Shown: positions 8,446 to 17,096, counted from the stretch's first letter. The stretch is DNA of 64,000 bases from RGIG8306 sp964566025 (GCA_964566025.1 CAZMHF010000007.1:1-64000); one strand, 5' to 3'. Notes: generated by a model not told the origin, from the sequence alone. Numbers and translations are program-made.

Positions 8446-9198
8446 CTAACCAATTACATCCGTCATATTGTACAACCTTGCAGGTTGATCAGCTAAGAAT
8501 TTCGCTGCTTCAATTGCTCCCTTTGCAAAAACCGTTTTTGAATATGCTGTATGTTTAAATTCAACTACTTCGTCAGGCCCAGCAAAAATAATTTCATGCT
8601 CTCCGACAATCGTTCCGCCGCGAACGGCGCTAATACCAATTTCGTTCTTTTCTCGCATTTTGCGTTCTGTTGAGCGATCATATGTATATTCATACGCATC
8701 GTCCATCGCTGTATTTAGTGCATCGGCAAATGCAATGGCTGTTCCACTAGGAGCATCCAGCTTTAGATTGTGATGACGCTCAACAATCTCCATATCGAAT
8801 CCTGCCACTGCCAATACTTTGGCTGCTTCTTGTACTAATTTTAATAAGATATTTACGCCAAGCGACATATTCGCCGAACGAAGAATTGGTGTCACTTTGG
8901 CTGTCTCCTCAACTGCTTCTAATTGTAAAGGGGTAAGCCCTGTTGTACAAAGCACTAATGCAATCTTTTTTTCGCCACAATAGTTGAGCAATTCATCCAT
9001 CGCCGTCGCTGTTGAAAAATCAATAATCACATCTGCTTCTATATCGCATTGAGAAATCGTTGGGAAAACAGGGAAAGCCGCTTCTTCTTTTCGCACATCA
9101 ACGCCCGCTACCATTTTGCAATTAGGATCATTTGCGACCAAATCACAAATTGCTCTTCCCATCTTTCCGAAACAACCATGCATGATCATTCTAATCAT
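8446..9198 (-). CDS. dapB: 4-hydroxy-tetrahydrodipicolinate reductase
   Basis: This enzyme performs the second dedicated step of the diaminopimelate/lysine pathway, the NAD(P)H-dependent reduction of the DapA product. The 250-residue protein has the Rossmann motif GCFGKMG (8-14) and the DapB signature ERHHNLKLDAPSGTA (about 140-155) with the catalytic His pair and Lys. The C-terminal half contains GEHEIIFAGPDEVVEFKHTA, typical of the family. It overlaps dapA by four bases (ATGA). Confidence 0.96.
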   Translation of the reverse strand: MIRMIMHGCFGKMGRAICDLVANDPNCKMVAGVDVRKEEAAFPVFPTISQCDIEADVIIDFSTATAMDELLNYCGEKKIALVLCTTGLTPLQLEAVEETAKVTPILRSANMSLGVNILLKLVQEAAKVLAVAGFDMEIVERHHNLKLDAPSGTAIAFADALNTAMDDAYEYTYDRSTERKMREKNEIGISAVRGGTIVGEHEIIFAGPDEVVEFKHTAYSKTVFAKGAIEAAKFLADQPARLYNMTDVIG

Positions 9199-10082
9199 CC
9201 GATTAATCCTGCCTTTCTCATTTCATCTTCTAAGATTGTTGCATTTTTTTCTTCCATTGGTGTTAATGGCAAGCGACAAACGCCTGCTTGATAGCCCATT
9301 CGATTCATACCTTCTTTTACAGGTATTGGATTCACTTCGCAAAATAGCGCATCAATTAGTGGAATGGCATCTAGCTGCAATCTCGCACTTTCTGCTGTAT
9401 TATTGTCAAAGTAGGTTTGACAAATATCATGTGCTAATTTTGGTGCTACATTTGCTAATACCGAGATAACACCTGATCCACCAAGTGATAACAATGGTAC
9501 GATTTGATCGTCATTGCCTGAATATAAATCAATTTCACCTTTTGTCAAATGCATAATTGCTGCTACCTGTGATATATTGCCCGATGCTTCCTTAACACCC
9601 ACAATATTTGGAACATTCTTTACTAAATCTGCCACCGTTTGAGGCGCAATATTCATACCTGTTCTACTTGGCACATTGTAAAGAATAATTGGTAAATCTA
9701 CGGCATTCGCAATTTTCTCAAAATGGTAATATAGGCCCTTTTGTGTTGCTTTATTGTAATATGGGGTCACAATCAATAAGCCATCTGCTCCCGCTTTTTT
9801 AGCTTCTTCAGATAAATAAATCGCTGTTTCTGTTGAATTGGATCCTGTTCCAGCAACCACTGGCACACGTTTCGCCACTTTTTCTACGCAAAATCGAATA
9901 CACTCGATATGCTCTTCATGTGTTAATGTCGAAGCCTCGCCTGTTGTTCCACAAACAATAATTGAATCAATTCCACCAGCAATTTGATCCTCAATGATTT
10001 TTGCGAATTCATCATAATTCACGGCTCCTGTTTCTGTCATAGGTGTAATAATCGCTACACCTGCCCCTTTGAAAATCGACAT
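9195..10082 (-). CDS. dapA: 4-hydroxy-tetrahydrodipicolinate synthase
   Basis: This aldolase condenses pyruvate with aspartate semialdehyde at the entry to lysine and diaminopimelate synthesis. The 295 residues match the family. Schiff-base Lys164 (GVKEASG), Tyr135 (LYNVPSRTG) and the Thr pair at 46-47 (CGTTGEAST) are present. A good ribosome site (AGGAGG) precedes the ATG. The gene is first in an operon preceded by a lysine riboswitch, so it is expected to be off when lysine is abundant. Confidence 0.97.
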   Translation of the reverse strand: MSIFKGAGVAIITPMTETGAVNYDEFAKIIEDQIAGGIDSIIVCGTTGEASTLTHEEHIECIRFCVEKVAKRVPVVAGTGSNSTETAIYLSEEAKKAGADGLLIVTPYYNKATQKGLYYHFEKIANAVDLPIILYNVPSRTGMNIAPQTVADLVKNVPNIVGVKEASGNISQVAAIMHLTKGEIDLYSGNDDQIVPLLSLGGSGVISVLANVAPKLAHDICQTYFDNNTAESARLQLDAIPLIDALFCEVNPIPVKEGMNRMGYQAGVCRLPLTPMEEKNATILEDEMRKAGLIG

Positions 10083-10114
10083 AAAATTTCCTCCTTTAAA
10101 TGAGATCGTAAATC

Positions 10115-10148
10115 ATAAAAATAGAGACTAACGCAAATGTCAGCCCCT
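10115..10148 (-). terminator. Riboswitch-controlled intrinsic terminator
   Basis: On the minus strand a 10-bp stem with three G-U pairs (10139-10148 with 10123-10132) is followed by ATTTTTATG. It stands between the lysine aptamer and dapA and would be the OFF structure of a transcriptional riboswitch. Confidence 0.7.
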
Positions 10149-10169
10149 TTATAATCGAAGTGTTATAAA

Positions 10170-10345
10170 TTGTAGCTCACCACCTGCTCACAGATGACAG
10201 TCATGAAGTTGTTCACACTCATGCCCAAGAAAAAGATTGTCCGTTCATCTTTTCTTTCGGCAAGCTCACCTTTCTGATATCGTCTCCTATGAACGGTCAT
10301 ATCGGATATCGTAATAATCAAGCTTGCAACCTCTACGTTATGATT
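10170..10345 (-). promoter_or_regulatory. Lysine riboswitch (L box) aptamer
   Basis: On the minus strand the leader carries the lysine-aptamer core in order: GTAGAGGTTGCAAGC (10321-10335), then AAAGGTGAGCTTGCCGAAAG (about 10247-10266), then a GGGCATGA and GACTGTCATCTGTG segment near the 3' side. These match the conserved AGAGG(C/T)GC, GGTGA..GCCGAAAG and GACTGTCA blocks of the L box. The identity also fits the location upstream of dapA-dapB. Exact aptamer limits are approximate. The 320-bp stretch between typA and dapA is filled by the promoter, this aptamer and the terminator. Confidence 0.9.
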
Positions 10346-10366
10346 TTTATATATTGTTGCACCTCT

Positions 10367-10395
10367 ATCATATGAAATTTTTTTGGGTTTGTCAA
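10367..10395 (-). promoter_or_regulatory. Strong promoter of the dapA operon
   Basis: On the minus strand TTGACA (10390-10395) and TATGAT (10367-10372) are 17 bp apart. A perfect 6-bp inverted repeat with a 4-base loop (TGGGTT..AACCCA, 10384-10399) surrounds the -35 element and could be an operator. The promoter starts eight bases after the typA stop codon. Confidence 0.85.
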
Positions 10396-10402
10396 CCCAT
10401 GA

Positions 10403-12223
10403 TTACTTATATCCTGAGCGCTTACGCATAGTTGGATCTAAAATTTTCTTTCGAATACGAAGCTTGGTTGGTGTAATTTCCAACAACTCATCCGTATCAA
10501 TAAATTCTAAGCATTGCTCTAAAGACATAATTTTTGGCGCTGTTAGGCGAAGTGATTCATCTGAACCAGATGCTCTTGTATTTGTCAATTGCTTTTTCTT
10601 GCACACATTGATTTCAACATCCTCTGCTTTTCCACTTTGACCAATAATCATACCGCTATACACGCGATCTCCCGCTTGTATAAATAAAGTACCTCTCTCT
10701 TGTGCATTAAACAAACCATAGGTAACGGCCTCGCCTGTTTCAAATGCAATTAGGGAACCTTGTTTGCGGTAGCTAATCTCTCCTTTATGCAAATCGTAAC
10801 CGTCAAATACCGTATTTAAAATACCGTTACCTTTTGTGTCGGTCATAAATTCACCACGATAGCCAATCAAGCCTCTTGAAGGAATAGAGAACTCTAATCT
10901 TACATAACCACCTTGCGCACTACTCATACCTTGTAATTCACCTTTTCGTGAACTTAGTTTTTGAATAACATTGCCCGAAAATTCTTCTGGCACATCAATA
11001 TACGCAATTTCCATCGGTTCTAGCAATCGATCTCTTTCGTCACGCTTTGTCAAAACCTCTGCTTTACTTACTGCAAACTCAAAGCCCTCACGACGCATAT
11101 TTTCAATCAATACCGAAAGATGAAGCTCGCCACGTCCTGAAACTTTGAAACACTCTGTGCTTTCTGTTTCTTCAACACGCAAACTAACATCCGTATTTAA
11201 TTCTCTTAATAATCTCTCACGTAGATGTCTTGATGTAACAAATTTTCCTTCTTGTCCTGCAAATGGACTATCATTTACCACAAATTGCATCGCCAATGTT
11301 GGCTCTGAAATTTTTTGGAAAGGGATTGGATTTGCATCGCTACTATCACACAATGTATCGCCGATATGAATATCCGCAATGCCTGAAATAGCAACGATTG
11401 CACCAACACTCGCTTCTGCAACTTCGACTTTGTTAAGTCCGTCAAATTCATATAAATGTGTTAGCTTTACGCGATTTTTTTTCTTTGGATCATGTGCATT
11501 GACAACAATCATTTCTTGATTTGTTTTTAATGTACCGTTTGAAATTTTTCCAACGCCGATTCGTCCAACGTATTCATTGTAATCAATTGTACTAACAAGC
11601 ATTTGTGCTGGTTTATCGATATCGCCAGATGGAGCAGGAATATTCTCGATAATCGTCTCAAATAATGGTGACATATCTTTTCGCTCATCATCTAACTCTA
11701 AAATGGCAAATCCAGCTCGTGCTGATGCATATACAAATGGACAATCTAGTTGTTCATCATTGGCATCTAGGTCAATGAATAATTCTAGAATCTCATCAAC
11801 TACTTCATCCGCACGTCCTTCTGGACGATCAATTTTATTAATACAAACAATAACCGACAGATCCATCTCCAATGCTTTTCTAAGCACAAATTTGGTTTGT
11901 GGCATGGCTCCTTCGTAAGCATCTACGACTAAAATAACGCCTTCCACCATTTTTAATACACGCTCAACTTCTCCACTAAAATCTGCATGGCCTGGTGTAT
12001 CAACGATATTTATTTTCATATCTTTATATAAAACAGCTGTATTTTTCGATAGAATGGTAATGCCACGTTCTCTTTCGATATCGTTTGAATCCATTACACG
12101 TTCTACAATCTCTTGGTTTGCGCGAAAAACACCACTTTGTTGTAATAGCTGGTCTACTAATGTTGTTTTTCCATGGTCTACGTGAGCAATAATTGCTACA
12201 TTACGTATGTTTTCTCTTTTCAT
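10403..12223 (-). CDS. typA: Ribosome-associated GTPase TypA/BipA
   Basis: This is a 606-residue translational GTPase involved in ribosome assembly and stress growth. G1 (AHVDHGKTTL), G2 (RGITI), G3 (DTPGHADF), G4 (NKID) and G5 (SARAG) are all present, followed by EF-G-like domains and the TypA C-terminal domain (about 400-606). The start is the ATG at 12221-12223 with GGAG six bases upstream; a longer frame to 12283 lacks a ribosome site. It is a stand-alone gene just upstream of the dapA promoter. Confidence 0.96.
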   Translation of the reverse strand: MKRENIRNVAIIAHVDHGKTTLVDQLLQQSGVFRANQEIVERVMDSNDIERERGITILSKNTAVLYKDMKINIVDTPGHADFSGEVERVLKMVEGVILVVDAYEGAMPQTKFVLRKALEMDLSVIVCINKIDRPEGRADEVVDEILELFIDLDANDEQLDCPFVYASARAGFAILELDDERKDMSPLFETIIENIPAPSGDIDKPAQMLVSTIDYNEYVGRIGVGKISNGTLKTNQEMIVVNAHDPKKKNRVKLTHLYEFDGLNKVEVAEASVGAIVAISGIADIHIGDTLCDSSDANPIPFQKISEPTLAMQFVVNDSPFAGQEGKFVTSRHLRERLLRELNTDVSLRVEETESTECFKVSGRGELHLSVLIENMRREGFEFAVSKAEVLTKRDERDRLLEPMEIAYIDVPEEFSGNVIQKLSSRKGELQGMSSAQGGYVRLEFSIPSRGLIGYRGEFMTDTKGNGILNTVFDGYDLHKGEISYRKQGSLIAFETGEAVTYGLFNAQERGTLFIQAGDRVYSGMIIGQSGKAEDVEINVCKKKQLTNTRASGSDESLRLTAPKIMSLEQCLEFIDTDELLEITPTKLRIRKKILDPTMRKRSGYK

Positions 12224-12320
12224 TGTTTTCTCCAATACTTTAGGTTGCGCCAATATATGTGTTTGGCTTATTAATTCTATCATGTTTCAACGAGATTGCA
12301 AGAAAAACATAAAACAAGCA

Positions 12321-12353
12321 TAAAAATGAGCATACCAACTTTGATATGCCCAT
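12321..12353 (-). terminator. Terminator of the lipoprotein gene
   Basis: An ATG(G)GCATA/TATGC(T)CAT hairpin is followed on the minus strand by a TTTTTA run. It lies just downstream of the lipoprotein gene stop. Confidence 0.7.
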
Positions 12354-12376
12354 TTGTTAGTTCTATAATCTTCAAA

Positions 12377-13426
12377 TTAGTTTGTGCTTTTATTGCTTTC
12401 CAAAGACTTATCTCTCTCCAAAATCACTTTTCCGTCATTAACCGTAATTCCTGCCGAAGATATAATCCCTTTTTTGCTGCCTGATGTAATATGAATGCTT
12501 CCTGCCTCAATCAAAACATAGCCCTTACCTTCTTTTTCTAGAACGTTTGAAACCATTCCATCATCATTTGCTGTGATTGTAATGTGACCACCTGTGATTT
12601 CAATTGAATCCTTGCCACATATACCGTCATTTGCCGCAACAACAACAATCTCTCCACCGCGGATACGCAAATCATCTTTTGTATTAATGCCATTTTTAAA
12701 ATTTCCGTTGACAATGAGCTTGCCATTTCCATTAATAATCAAATCGTCTTTGCTAAATAAAGCTGCATTTGGCTCATTTGTCTCGCCCTCTGCCATCACA
12801 TAATTTGTTGTATCGGTTAATGTGTTCACCGTTTCAGATGCCAATGTCACAACTGTCTTATATGCCTGTTGCACGTAAATAGGGGAGCTATCCTTGCACG
12901 TAATATCAACACCATTTAACACAAGTCTAACTTTCTTTTCGGCTGTACTATTGACAATAATTTGGCCATCATCTAGTGTTCCTGAAAATACAAAAAGACC
13001 GTTTTCCTGAATGGTAATTCGATTTCCTTCGATTACATAGCCAGTCCCTGTCGCTTCAATCGTATCTTTGTTAAAAGTAATTGTCGCCTTTGCCTCTGAA
13101 TAATCTCTCACAAAATCATCGTCTAATACATCAAACAAACGTGTATTTGTTTCGCTTCCAAGACCAAGTACCGTCCCCGCTTGATAAATAAGCTTATCTT
13201 CTGACTCTACTACTTGTTCTTTCAATGGTTGCTCCGTTGAAGTCACTACTTCACTTTCACCAGTAGCGCCTTTTGACTCATCATTTTTCTCTGTACTTTT
13301 AGGTGCCTCTATTTCTTTTGTTGAGGCATCGCTTTCTTTTTTTTCCTCATTTGCTTTACATGCACTTAGCATACTTGCACATAGCGTCAACACAAGCAAT
13401 AATCGCATCACTTTATTTTTTTTCAT
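12377..13426 (-). CDS. Lipoprotein with Cthe_2159-type carbohydrate-binding beta-helix domain
   Basis: The 349-residue protein starts with a type II signal peptide; the lipobox LSAC places the lipidated Cys at residue 23. A low-complexity Glu/Ser/Thr linker runs to about residue 70. From about 100 the chain consists of repeated short strands rich in Gly, Asn, Ile and Thr (for example NGNGKLIVNGNFKNGINTKD, then GGHITITANDDGMV), the pattern of the Cthe_2159 domain (formerly DUF4353). The founding member binds acidic polysaccharide and calcium. This copy is shorter than many relatives and ends soon after the repeats. The start is the ATG at 13424-13426 with AAGGA upstream; a longer frame to 13456 is less likely. 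Confidence 0.82.
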   Translation of the reverse strand: MKKNKVMRLLLVLTLCASMLSACKANEEKKESDASTKEIEAPKSTEKNDESKGATGESEVVTSTEQPLKEQVVESEDKLIYQAGTVLGLGSETNTRLFDVLDDDFVRDYSEAKATITFNKDTIEATGTGYVIEGNRITIQENGLFVFSGTLDDGQIIVNSTAEKKVRLVLNGVDITCKDSSPIYVQQAYKTVVTLASETVNTLTDTTNYVMAEGETNEPNAALFSKDDLIINGNGKLIVNGNFKNGINTKDDLRIRGGEIVVVAANDGICGKDSIEITGGHITITANDDGMVSNVLEKEGKGYVLIEAGSIHITSGSKKGIISSAGITVNDGKVILERDKSLESNKSTN

Positions 13427-13492
13427 TATCGTTTCCTTTCGTTGATTGTCTTGCAACCATTATAATGGATTTTTTTACGAAACGCAATGCAC

Positions 13493-13533
13493 AAAAAAAC
13501 CGTTATCATTTTCATAATGAAATTGATAACGGT
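13493..13533 (-). terminator. Terminator of ackA
   Basis: The 9-bp stem CCGTTATCA/TGATAACGG (13500-13508 with 13524-13532), with further pairing inside, is followed on the minus strand by seven T residues. Confidence 0.88.
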
Positions 13534-13546
13534 CAACTATTTTTTA

Positions 13547-14740
13547 TTATTTTACAAAAGCAATCGATTCACGAGCAATAGCAAGTTCTTCATTTGTAGG
13601 AACTAGCATAATTTTTGTTTTTGAATCATCCGTAGAAATAATTGTTTCTACGGCACGCACTTTATTTTTCTCTAAATCAATCGTAGCGCCTAATAATCCA
13701 AGTTGCTCACTTATCTTGCGACGAATTACGGAATCATTTTCTCCAACGCCAGCTGTAAAGACAACCGCATCAACTCTTCCCATAGTAAGAGCATAACTTC
13801 CAATATACTTTGCCACTTGATAGGAAAAGACATCTTGTGCAAGGATTGCTCTTTCATTTCCTTCTGCAGCTGCTTTTTCAATATCTCTAAAATCGCTACT
13901 AACACCTGAAAGTGTTTCAACGCCTGATTTTTTGTTGAGAATTGTCATCACTTGATCGATCGTAAGATCTTCTTGTTTCATCAAGAATTCAATAATCGTT
14001 GGATCAATACATCCTGATCTTGTTCCCATGCAAACGCCTTCTAATGGTGTCATACCCATAGATGTATCTACGGATTTTCCATTTTGTACGGCGCAAATTG
14101 AAGAACCACCACCTAAATGGCATACGATAATATTGGCTTTGTCATAATCAATTCCTAAAATTTCTGCTGCTCTTTTTGATACATAGCTGTGACTTGTTCC
14201 ATGAAATCCATAACGACGAATCGCATATTTTGTATAATATTCATATGGAATGCCGTACATATACGCTTTCGCAGGAATGGTTTGATGAAATGCTGTATCA
14301 AATACGGCTACCATCGGTACTTCCTTCATAAGCTCTTGACATGCCTTGATTCCGATTAAGTTTGCAGGATTGTGAAGTGGTGCTAATGCGCTACATTCAT
14401 CAATTTTTGCTAATACTTCGTCTGTAATCACTGTCGCTTGGGCAAATTTCTCACCGCCGTGTACAACACGATGTCCTACGACACTAATTTCGTTGAGGTC
14501 GGCAATGACACCAGCTTTTTCTCCAACGAGTTCCTTTAATACAAGCGCTACTGCTTGTTTGTGATTCGGCATCTCGAAACAATACTTAACGGCTTCTTTT
14601 CCTTCTGCTTCATGCTTTATAAAGCTTCCATCAATACCAATTCTTTCACAAATACCTTTTGCCAATACTTCCTCGCTAATTGAATCAATTAGCTGGTATT
14701 TCAAAGTAGTACTACCACAATTGATAACTAAAACCTTCAT
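13547..14740 (-). CDS. ackA: Acetate kinase
   Basis: This enzyme interconverts acetyl phosphate and acetate with ATP formation and is the last step of fermentative energy conservation. The 397 residues match the family. Visible signatures are the N-terminal NCGSTTLKYQ, GHRVVHGGE (about 88-96), FDTAFHQTIP (about 147), the ATP-binding HLGGGSS (about 208) and the C-terminal GVGEND. No pta gene is adjacent, whereas the two are often paired in Clostridia. It has its own promoter and terminator. Confidence 0.97.
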   Translation of the reverse strand: MKVLVINCGSTTLKYQLIDSISEEVLAKGICERIGIDGSFIKHEAEGKEAVKYCFEMPNHKQAVALVLKELVGEKAGVIADLNEISVVGHRVVHGGEKFAQATVITDEVLAKIDECSALAPLHNPANLIGIKACQELMKEVPMVAVFDTAFHQTIPAKAYMYGIPYEYYTKYAIRRYGFHGTSHSYVSKRAAEILGIDYDKANIIVCHLGGGSSICAVQNGKSVDTSMGMTPLEGVCMGTRSGCIDPTIIEFLMKQEDLTIDQVMTILNKKSGVETLSGVSSDFRDIEKAAAEGNERAILAQDVFSYQVAKYIGSYALTMGRVDAVVFTAGVGENDSVIRRKISEQLGLLGATIDLEKNKVRAVETIISTDDSKTKIMLVPTNEELAIARESIAFVK

Positions 14741-14809
14741 TGCAACCCTCCTAGCAATTTTCTATTTTACGAAGCGTCTAGCGTTTCGAAAATTTGCTCA
14801 TACACTATC

Positions 14810-14838
14810 ATTGTAAGACTATTTCGCCGCAATGTAAA
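14810..14838 (-). promoter_or_regulatory. Promoter of ackA
   Basis: On the minus strand TTTACA (14833-14838) and TACAAT (14810-14815) are 17 bp apart, about 70 bases upstream of the start codon. The promoter overlaps the 3' side of the queH-ackA intergenic gap. Confidence 0.7.
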
Positions 14839-14862
14839 GGCTAATAAACGCGCAAGATTGTC

Positions 14863-15468
14863 TTATTTTGAGAACATACACCCACAATAATTTTGCCGAT
14901 ACAAGTTATATTCTTTCGAAAGCTCGATTGAACGTTTATAGCCCTCTTTTTTCTTAAAATCACTTGCTAAATATTGAATTTCATGCACTTTCGCTAGCTC
15001 TTCCATTAATCGATTAATCAATGTGGCATTTTTAAGAGGACTTATTGTTAATGTCGTCGTAAAATAGTCCATTTTCTGTTCTTTTGCAACAGTTGCTGTC
15101 ATGGTAAGTCTCATGCGAAAACATAGTTCGCATCGGCTTCCACCCTCGGCTTCTTTCTCGTGACCACGAACCATTTCTAAAAACCGCTCTGGCTCATACG
15201 CTCCCTCTATAAAGTGTACAGGATATTTTGTTGGCATTTGTTCGATTAATCGTCTTTGTTCATTGGCTCGTTTATCGTATTCTTCCTGATTTTCGATATT
15301 GGGGTTGTAATAAAAAACGGTTATATGAAAATAATCCGCTAGTTTTTCAATACACGCACTACTACATGGTGCACAACAACTATGAAGCAGCAATGATGGC
15401 ACATTCCCCATTGCTACTTCACTCTCAATTTGCTTTTCCATCAATTGATGAATACTCATCATTTTCAT
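14863..15468 (-). CDS. queH: Epoxyqueuosine reductase QueH
   Basis: QueH reduces epoxyqueuosine to queuosine in tRNA, replacing the cobalamin enzyme QueG. The 201-residue protein has the adjacent Cys pair 31-32 in LLHSCCAPCSSAC, the CxxC at 113-116 (SRCELCF) and the C-terminal CGC (195-197), which together supply the iron-sulfur and metal ligands known for this family. Another queuosine gene, queA, lies 8 kb away. GGGAG precedes the ATG. The gene lies 35 bases from a rearranged, repeat-rich stretch and may be read from the sigma gene upstream. Confidence 0.92.
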   Translation of the reverse strand: MKMMSIHQLMEKQIESEVAMGNVPSLLLHSCCAPCSSACIEKLADYFHITVFYYNPNIENQEEYDKRANEQRRLIEQMPTKYPVHFIEGAYEPERFLEMVRGHEKEAEGGSRCELCFRMRLTMTATVAKEQKMDYFTTTLTISPLKNATLINRLMEELAKVHEIQYLASDFKKKEGYKRSIELSKEYNLYRQNYCGCMFSK

Positions 15469-15502
15469 AATACACTCCCTGTAAAGCTCCCCTTCGGATA
15501 CC

Positions 15503-15829
15503 GTTATTCATCGTGAAGGAATTCACGATGAATAGCGGATACTCGGAATTCGCTTCGCTTCTTCCTCGTAACCTCCAAGCAGCGTCCGCTGCTATTTCAG
15601 TAGGAATTTTAGGAATCGAAGAGTCCTCCAATTCCTACTGAAATTAAGTAAGTTTCTCACTTTTACTTAAAAGCGAGAAACTTACTTAGGAGGTTAACTT
15701 GCAGCAAGTTTCTTCCCTATATCTTTCGCCCTAGTTATTCATCGTGGAGGAATTCACGGATCAACTTGCAGCAAGTTTCTTCCCTATATCTTTCGCCCTA
15801 GTTATTCATCGTGGAGGAATTCACGGATC
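15503..15829 (-). repeat. Tandem duplications of the sigma gene 3' end
   Basis: Two exact adjacent 67-bp units (15696-15762 and 15763-15829) each contain the last nine or so codons, the stop and the start of the trailer of the adjoining sigma gene. A third partial unit lies at 15502-15526; 24 of its first 25 bases match and it is separated from the others by structured element copy 2. The third copy with its flank forms a near-perfect palindrome (15503-15534). The gene's own stop at 15802 is in the unit nearest the gene, so the protein is intact. Together with copy 2 this explains the 330-bp gap between queH and the sigma gene; no terminator is obvious there. Confidence 0.85.
15537..15697 (-). 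repeat. Dispersed structured element, copy 2
   Basis: Read on the minus strand, the element starts TTAACCTCC (15697-15689), then a 13-bp hairpin (15675-15687 with 15646-15658), a 14-bp hairpin (15630-15643 with 15595-15608), a 7-bp hairpin (15587-15593 with 15578-15584), GGAGGT, GCGAAGCG and the end CGAGTATCC (15545-15537). This is the same order as copy 1 at 301-450, although loop sequences differ. Covarying arms with a conserved layout point to selection on structure, or to recent common descent of a hairpin-rich element. It interrupts a third copy of the neighbouring sigma gene's 3' tail. Confidence 0.65.
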
Positions 15830-16947
15830 AACTTGCTACGCATCGGATTGCGTAACTTCCGAATAGCTTTTGCTTCAATTTGACGAATTCGCTCGCGTGT
15901 TACACCAAAGAGAACGCCCACCTCTTCTAGTGTTTTAGGATGTTGGTCATCCAGTCCAAACCGCAATGTAATCACATCCCTCTCTCGTTTATTCAAATCC
16001 TTCAATATTGTCTTAAGCTGCTCTCGCAGCATCACCTTCTCGATATTTTTTTCAGGTGTCAACACCAATGTATCTGCTACAAAATCGCCTAGATTTGTAT
16101 CATCCTCTTCTCCAATTGGCGTTTGCAAGGATGCTGGTTCTCTAGCAATTTGCATGATTTCTTCAACCTTTTTCTCCGTCATATCCATCGCCTCTGCCAA
16201 TTGTTGCACAGTAGGTTCTGTTCCTAATTCCAACGTGAGTTTTCGTTGCATTTTCGTCATTTTATTAATGGTTTCGACCATATGAACGGGCACACGAATC
16301 GTACGTGCTTGATCAGCCAATGCTCTTGTCACAGATTGTCTAATCCACCATGTCGCATACGTGCTTATTTTGAAATTCTTTGTTGCGTCGAATTTTTCTA
16401 CGCCCTTAATTAAACCTAGATTCCCTTCTTGCACAAGATCTAAAAAGCTCATACCTCTTCCCGTATAACGCTTTGCAATACTAACAACCAAACGCAAATT
16501 TGCTTCAATTAGCTTATCCTTTGCATACTTTTGCTCTTCGGGTGTTCCGTTTTCTTTTAATGTTCCTAATTGAATTTCTTCTTCAGCCGTCAATAATGGA
16601 ACACTTCCAATTTCCTTTAGGTACAGACGCACAGGATCTTCCGTCCCAACACCATCTAACAACGTATCTACATTAAGATTTTCTTCCCCTTCATCCTCGT
16701 TTACCTCATCTAATGTAGTCACTTCCTTCTTAAACAGTAAATGGTCCTCTTGAATATCTTCATCTTCCACCACTAGTACATCAATTTTTTTGTTTTCTAA
16801 ATAACTTAAAATAAACTCTTTTTGAGAATCCGTTATCTCATCTAAGTGAAACACTTCATCTATTTCTCTCATTTCAAGTATGCTCTTCTTTGATTTAGCC
16901 ACTTCAACTAATTGCCCTAGCTTTAAAAAAAATTGTTCTTTGTCCAT
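15802..16947 (-). CDS. Primary-type (sigma-70 group 1/2) RNA polymerase sigma factor, paralogue A
   Basis: The 381-residue sigma factor has a short region 1.1 (1-80), region 1.2 (TEDPVRLYLKEIGSVPLLT), the region 2 core (RLVVSIAKRYTGRGMSFLDL, EGNLGLIKGVEKFD), region 2.4 (YATWWIRQSVTRALADQA), region 3 and region 4.2 (TLEEVGVLFGVTRERIRQIE). It is closely similar along its length to the sigma factor encoded immediately upstream, so the two arose by duplication. Region 2.4 is identical, and the recognition helix differs only at the start (GVLFGV against GRAFDV). The start is ATG 16945-16947 after GGAGGGG; it aligns with the paralogue's MDKEQFF. The 3' end lies in tandem repeats. Which paralogue is the main housekeeping factor cannot be decided from sequence. 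Confidence 0.9.
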   Translation of the reverse strand: MDKEQFFLKLGQLVEVAKSKKSILEMREIDEVFHLDEITDSQKEFILSYLENKKIDVLVVEDEDIQEDHLLFKKEVTTLDEVNEDEGEENLNVDTLLDGVGTEDPVRLYLKEIGSVPLLTAEEEIQLGTLKENGTPEEQKYAKDKLIEANLRLVVSIAKRYTGRGMSFLDLVQEGNLGLIKGVEKFDATKNFKISTYATWWIRQSVTRALADQARTIRVPVHMVETINKMTKMQRKLTLELGTEPTVQQLAEAMDMTEKKVEEIMQIAREPASLQTPIGEEDDTNLGDFVADTLVLTPEKNIEKVMLREQLKTILKDLNKRERDVITLRFGLDDQHPKTLEEVGVLFGVTRERIRQIEAKAIRKLRNPMRSKLIREFLHDE

Positions 16948-16982
16948 TGCCCCTCCGTTAATTGGTCGTATTTTCAATTTAC

Positions 16983-17011
16983 ATTATATCGTTTCAATTA
17001 TCCTAATTCAA
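16983..17011 (-). promoter_or_regulatory. Promoter of sigma paralogue A
   Basis: On the minus strand TTGAAT (17006-17011) and TATAAT (16983-16988) are 17 bp apart, placed after the terminator of the upstream sigma gene. The two sigma genes are therefore separate transcription units. Confidence 0.75.
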
Positions 17012-17056
17012 GTGATACACTCTTATTCTAGTTAGTTTATAAAACTTTAATATCCT

Positions 17057-17090
17057 CAAAAAAACCAAGCCTTGTCTAAAGGCTTGGTTA
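17057..17090 (-). terminator. Terminator between the two sigma genes
   Basis: A perfect 9-bp stem AACCAAGCC/GGCTTGGTT (17063-17071 with 17081-17089) is followed on the minus strand by a run of T residues. Confidence 0.88.
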
Positions 17091-17096
17091 ACATTT

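Noticed and set aside
10384..10399. Terminator of typA
   Set aside because: On the minus strand the hairpin is followed by A residues, not T residues, so it cannot be an intrinsic terminator there.
15696..15829. CRISPR or minisatellite array
   Set aside because: The unit is the duplicated 3' end of the adjacent sigma gene and occurs just two full times without spacers.
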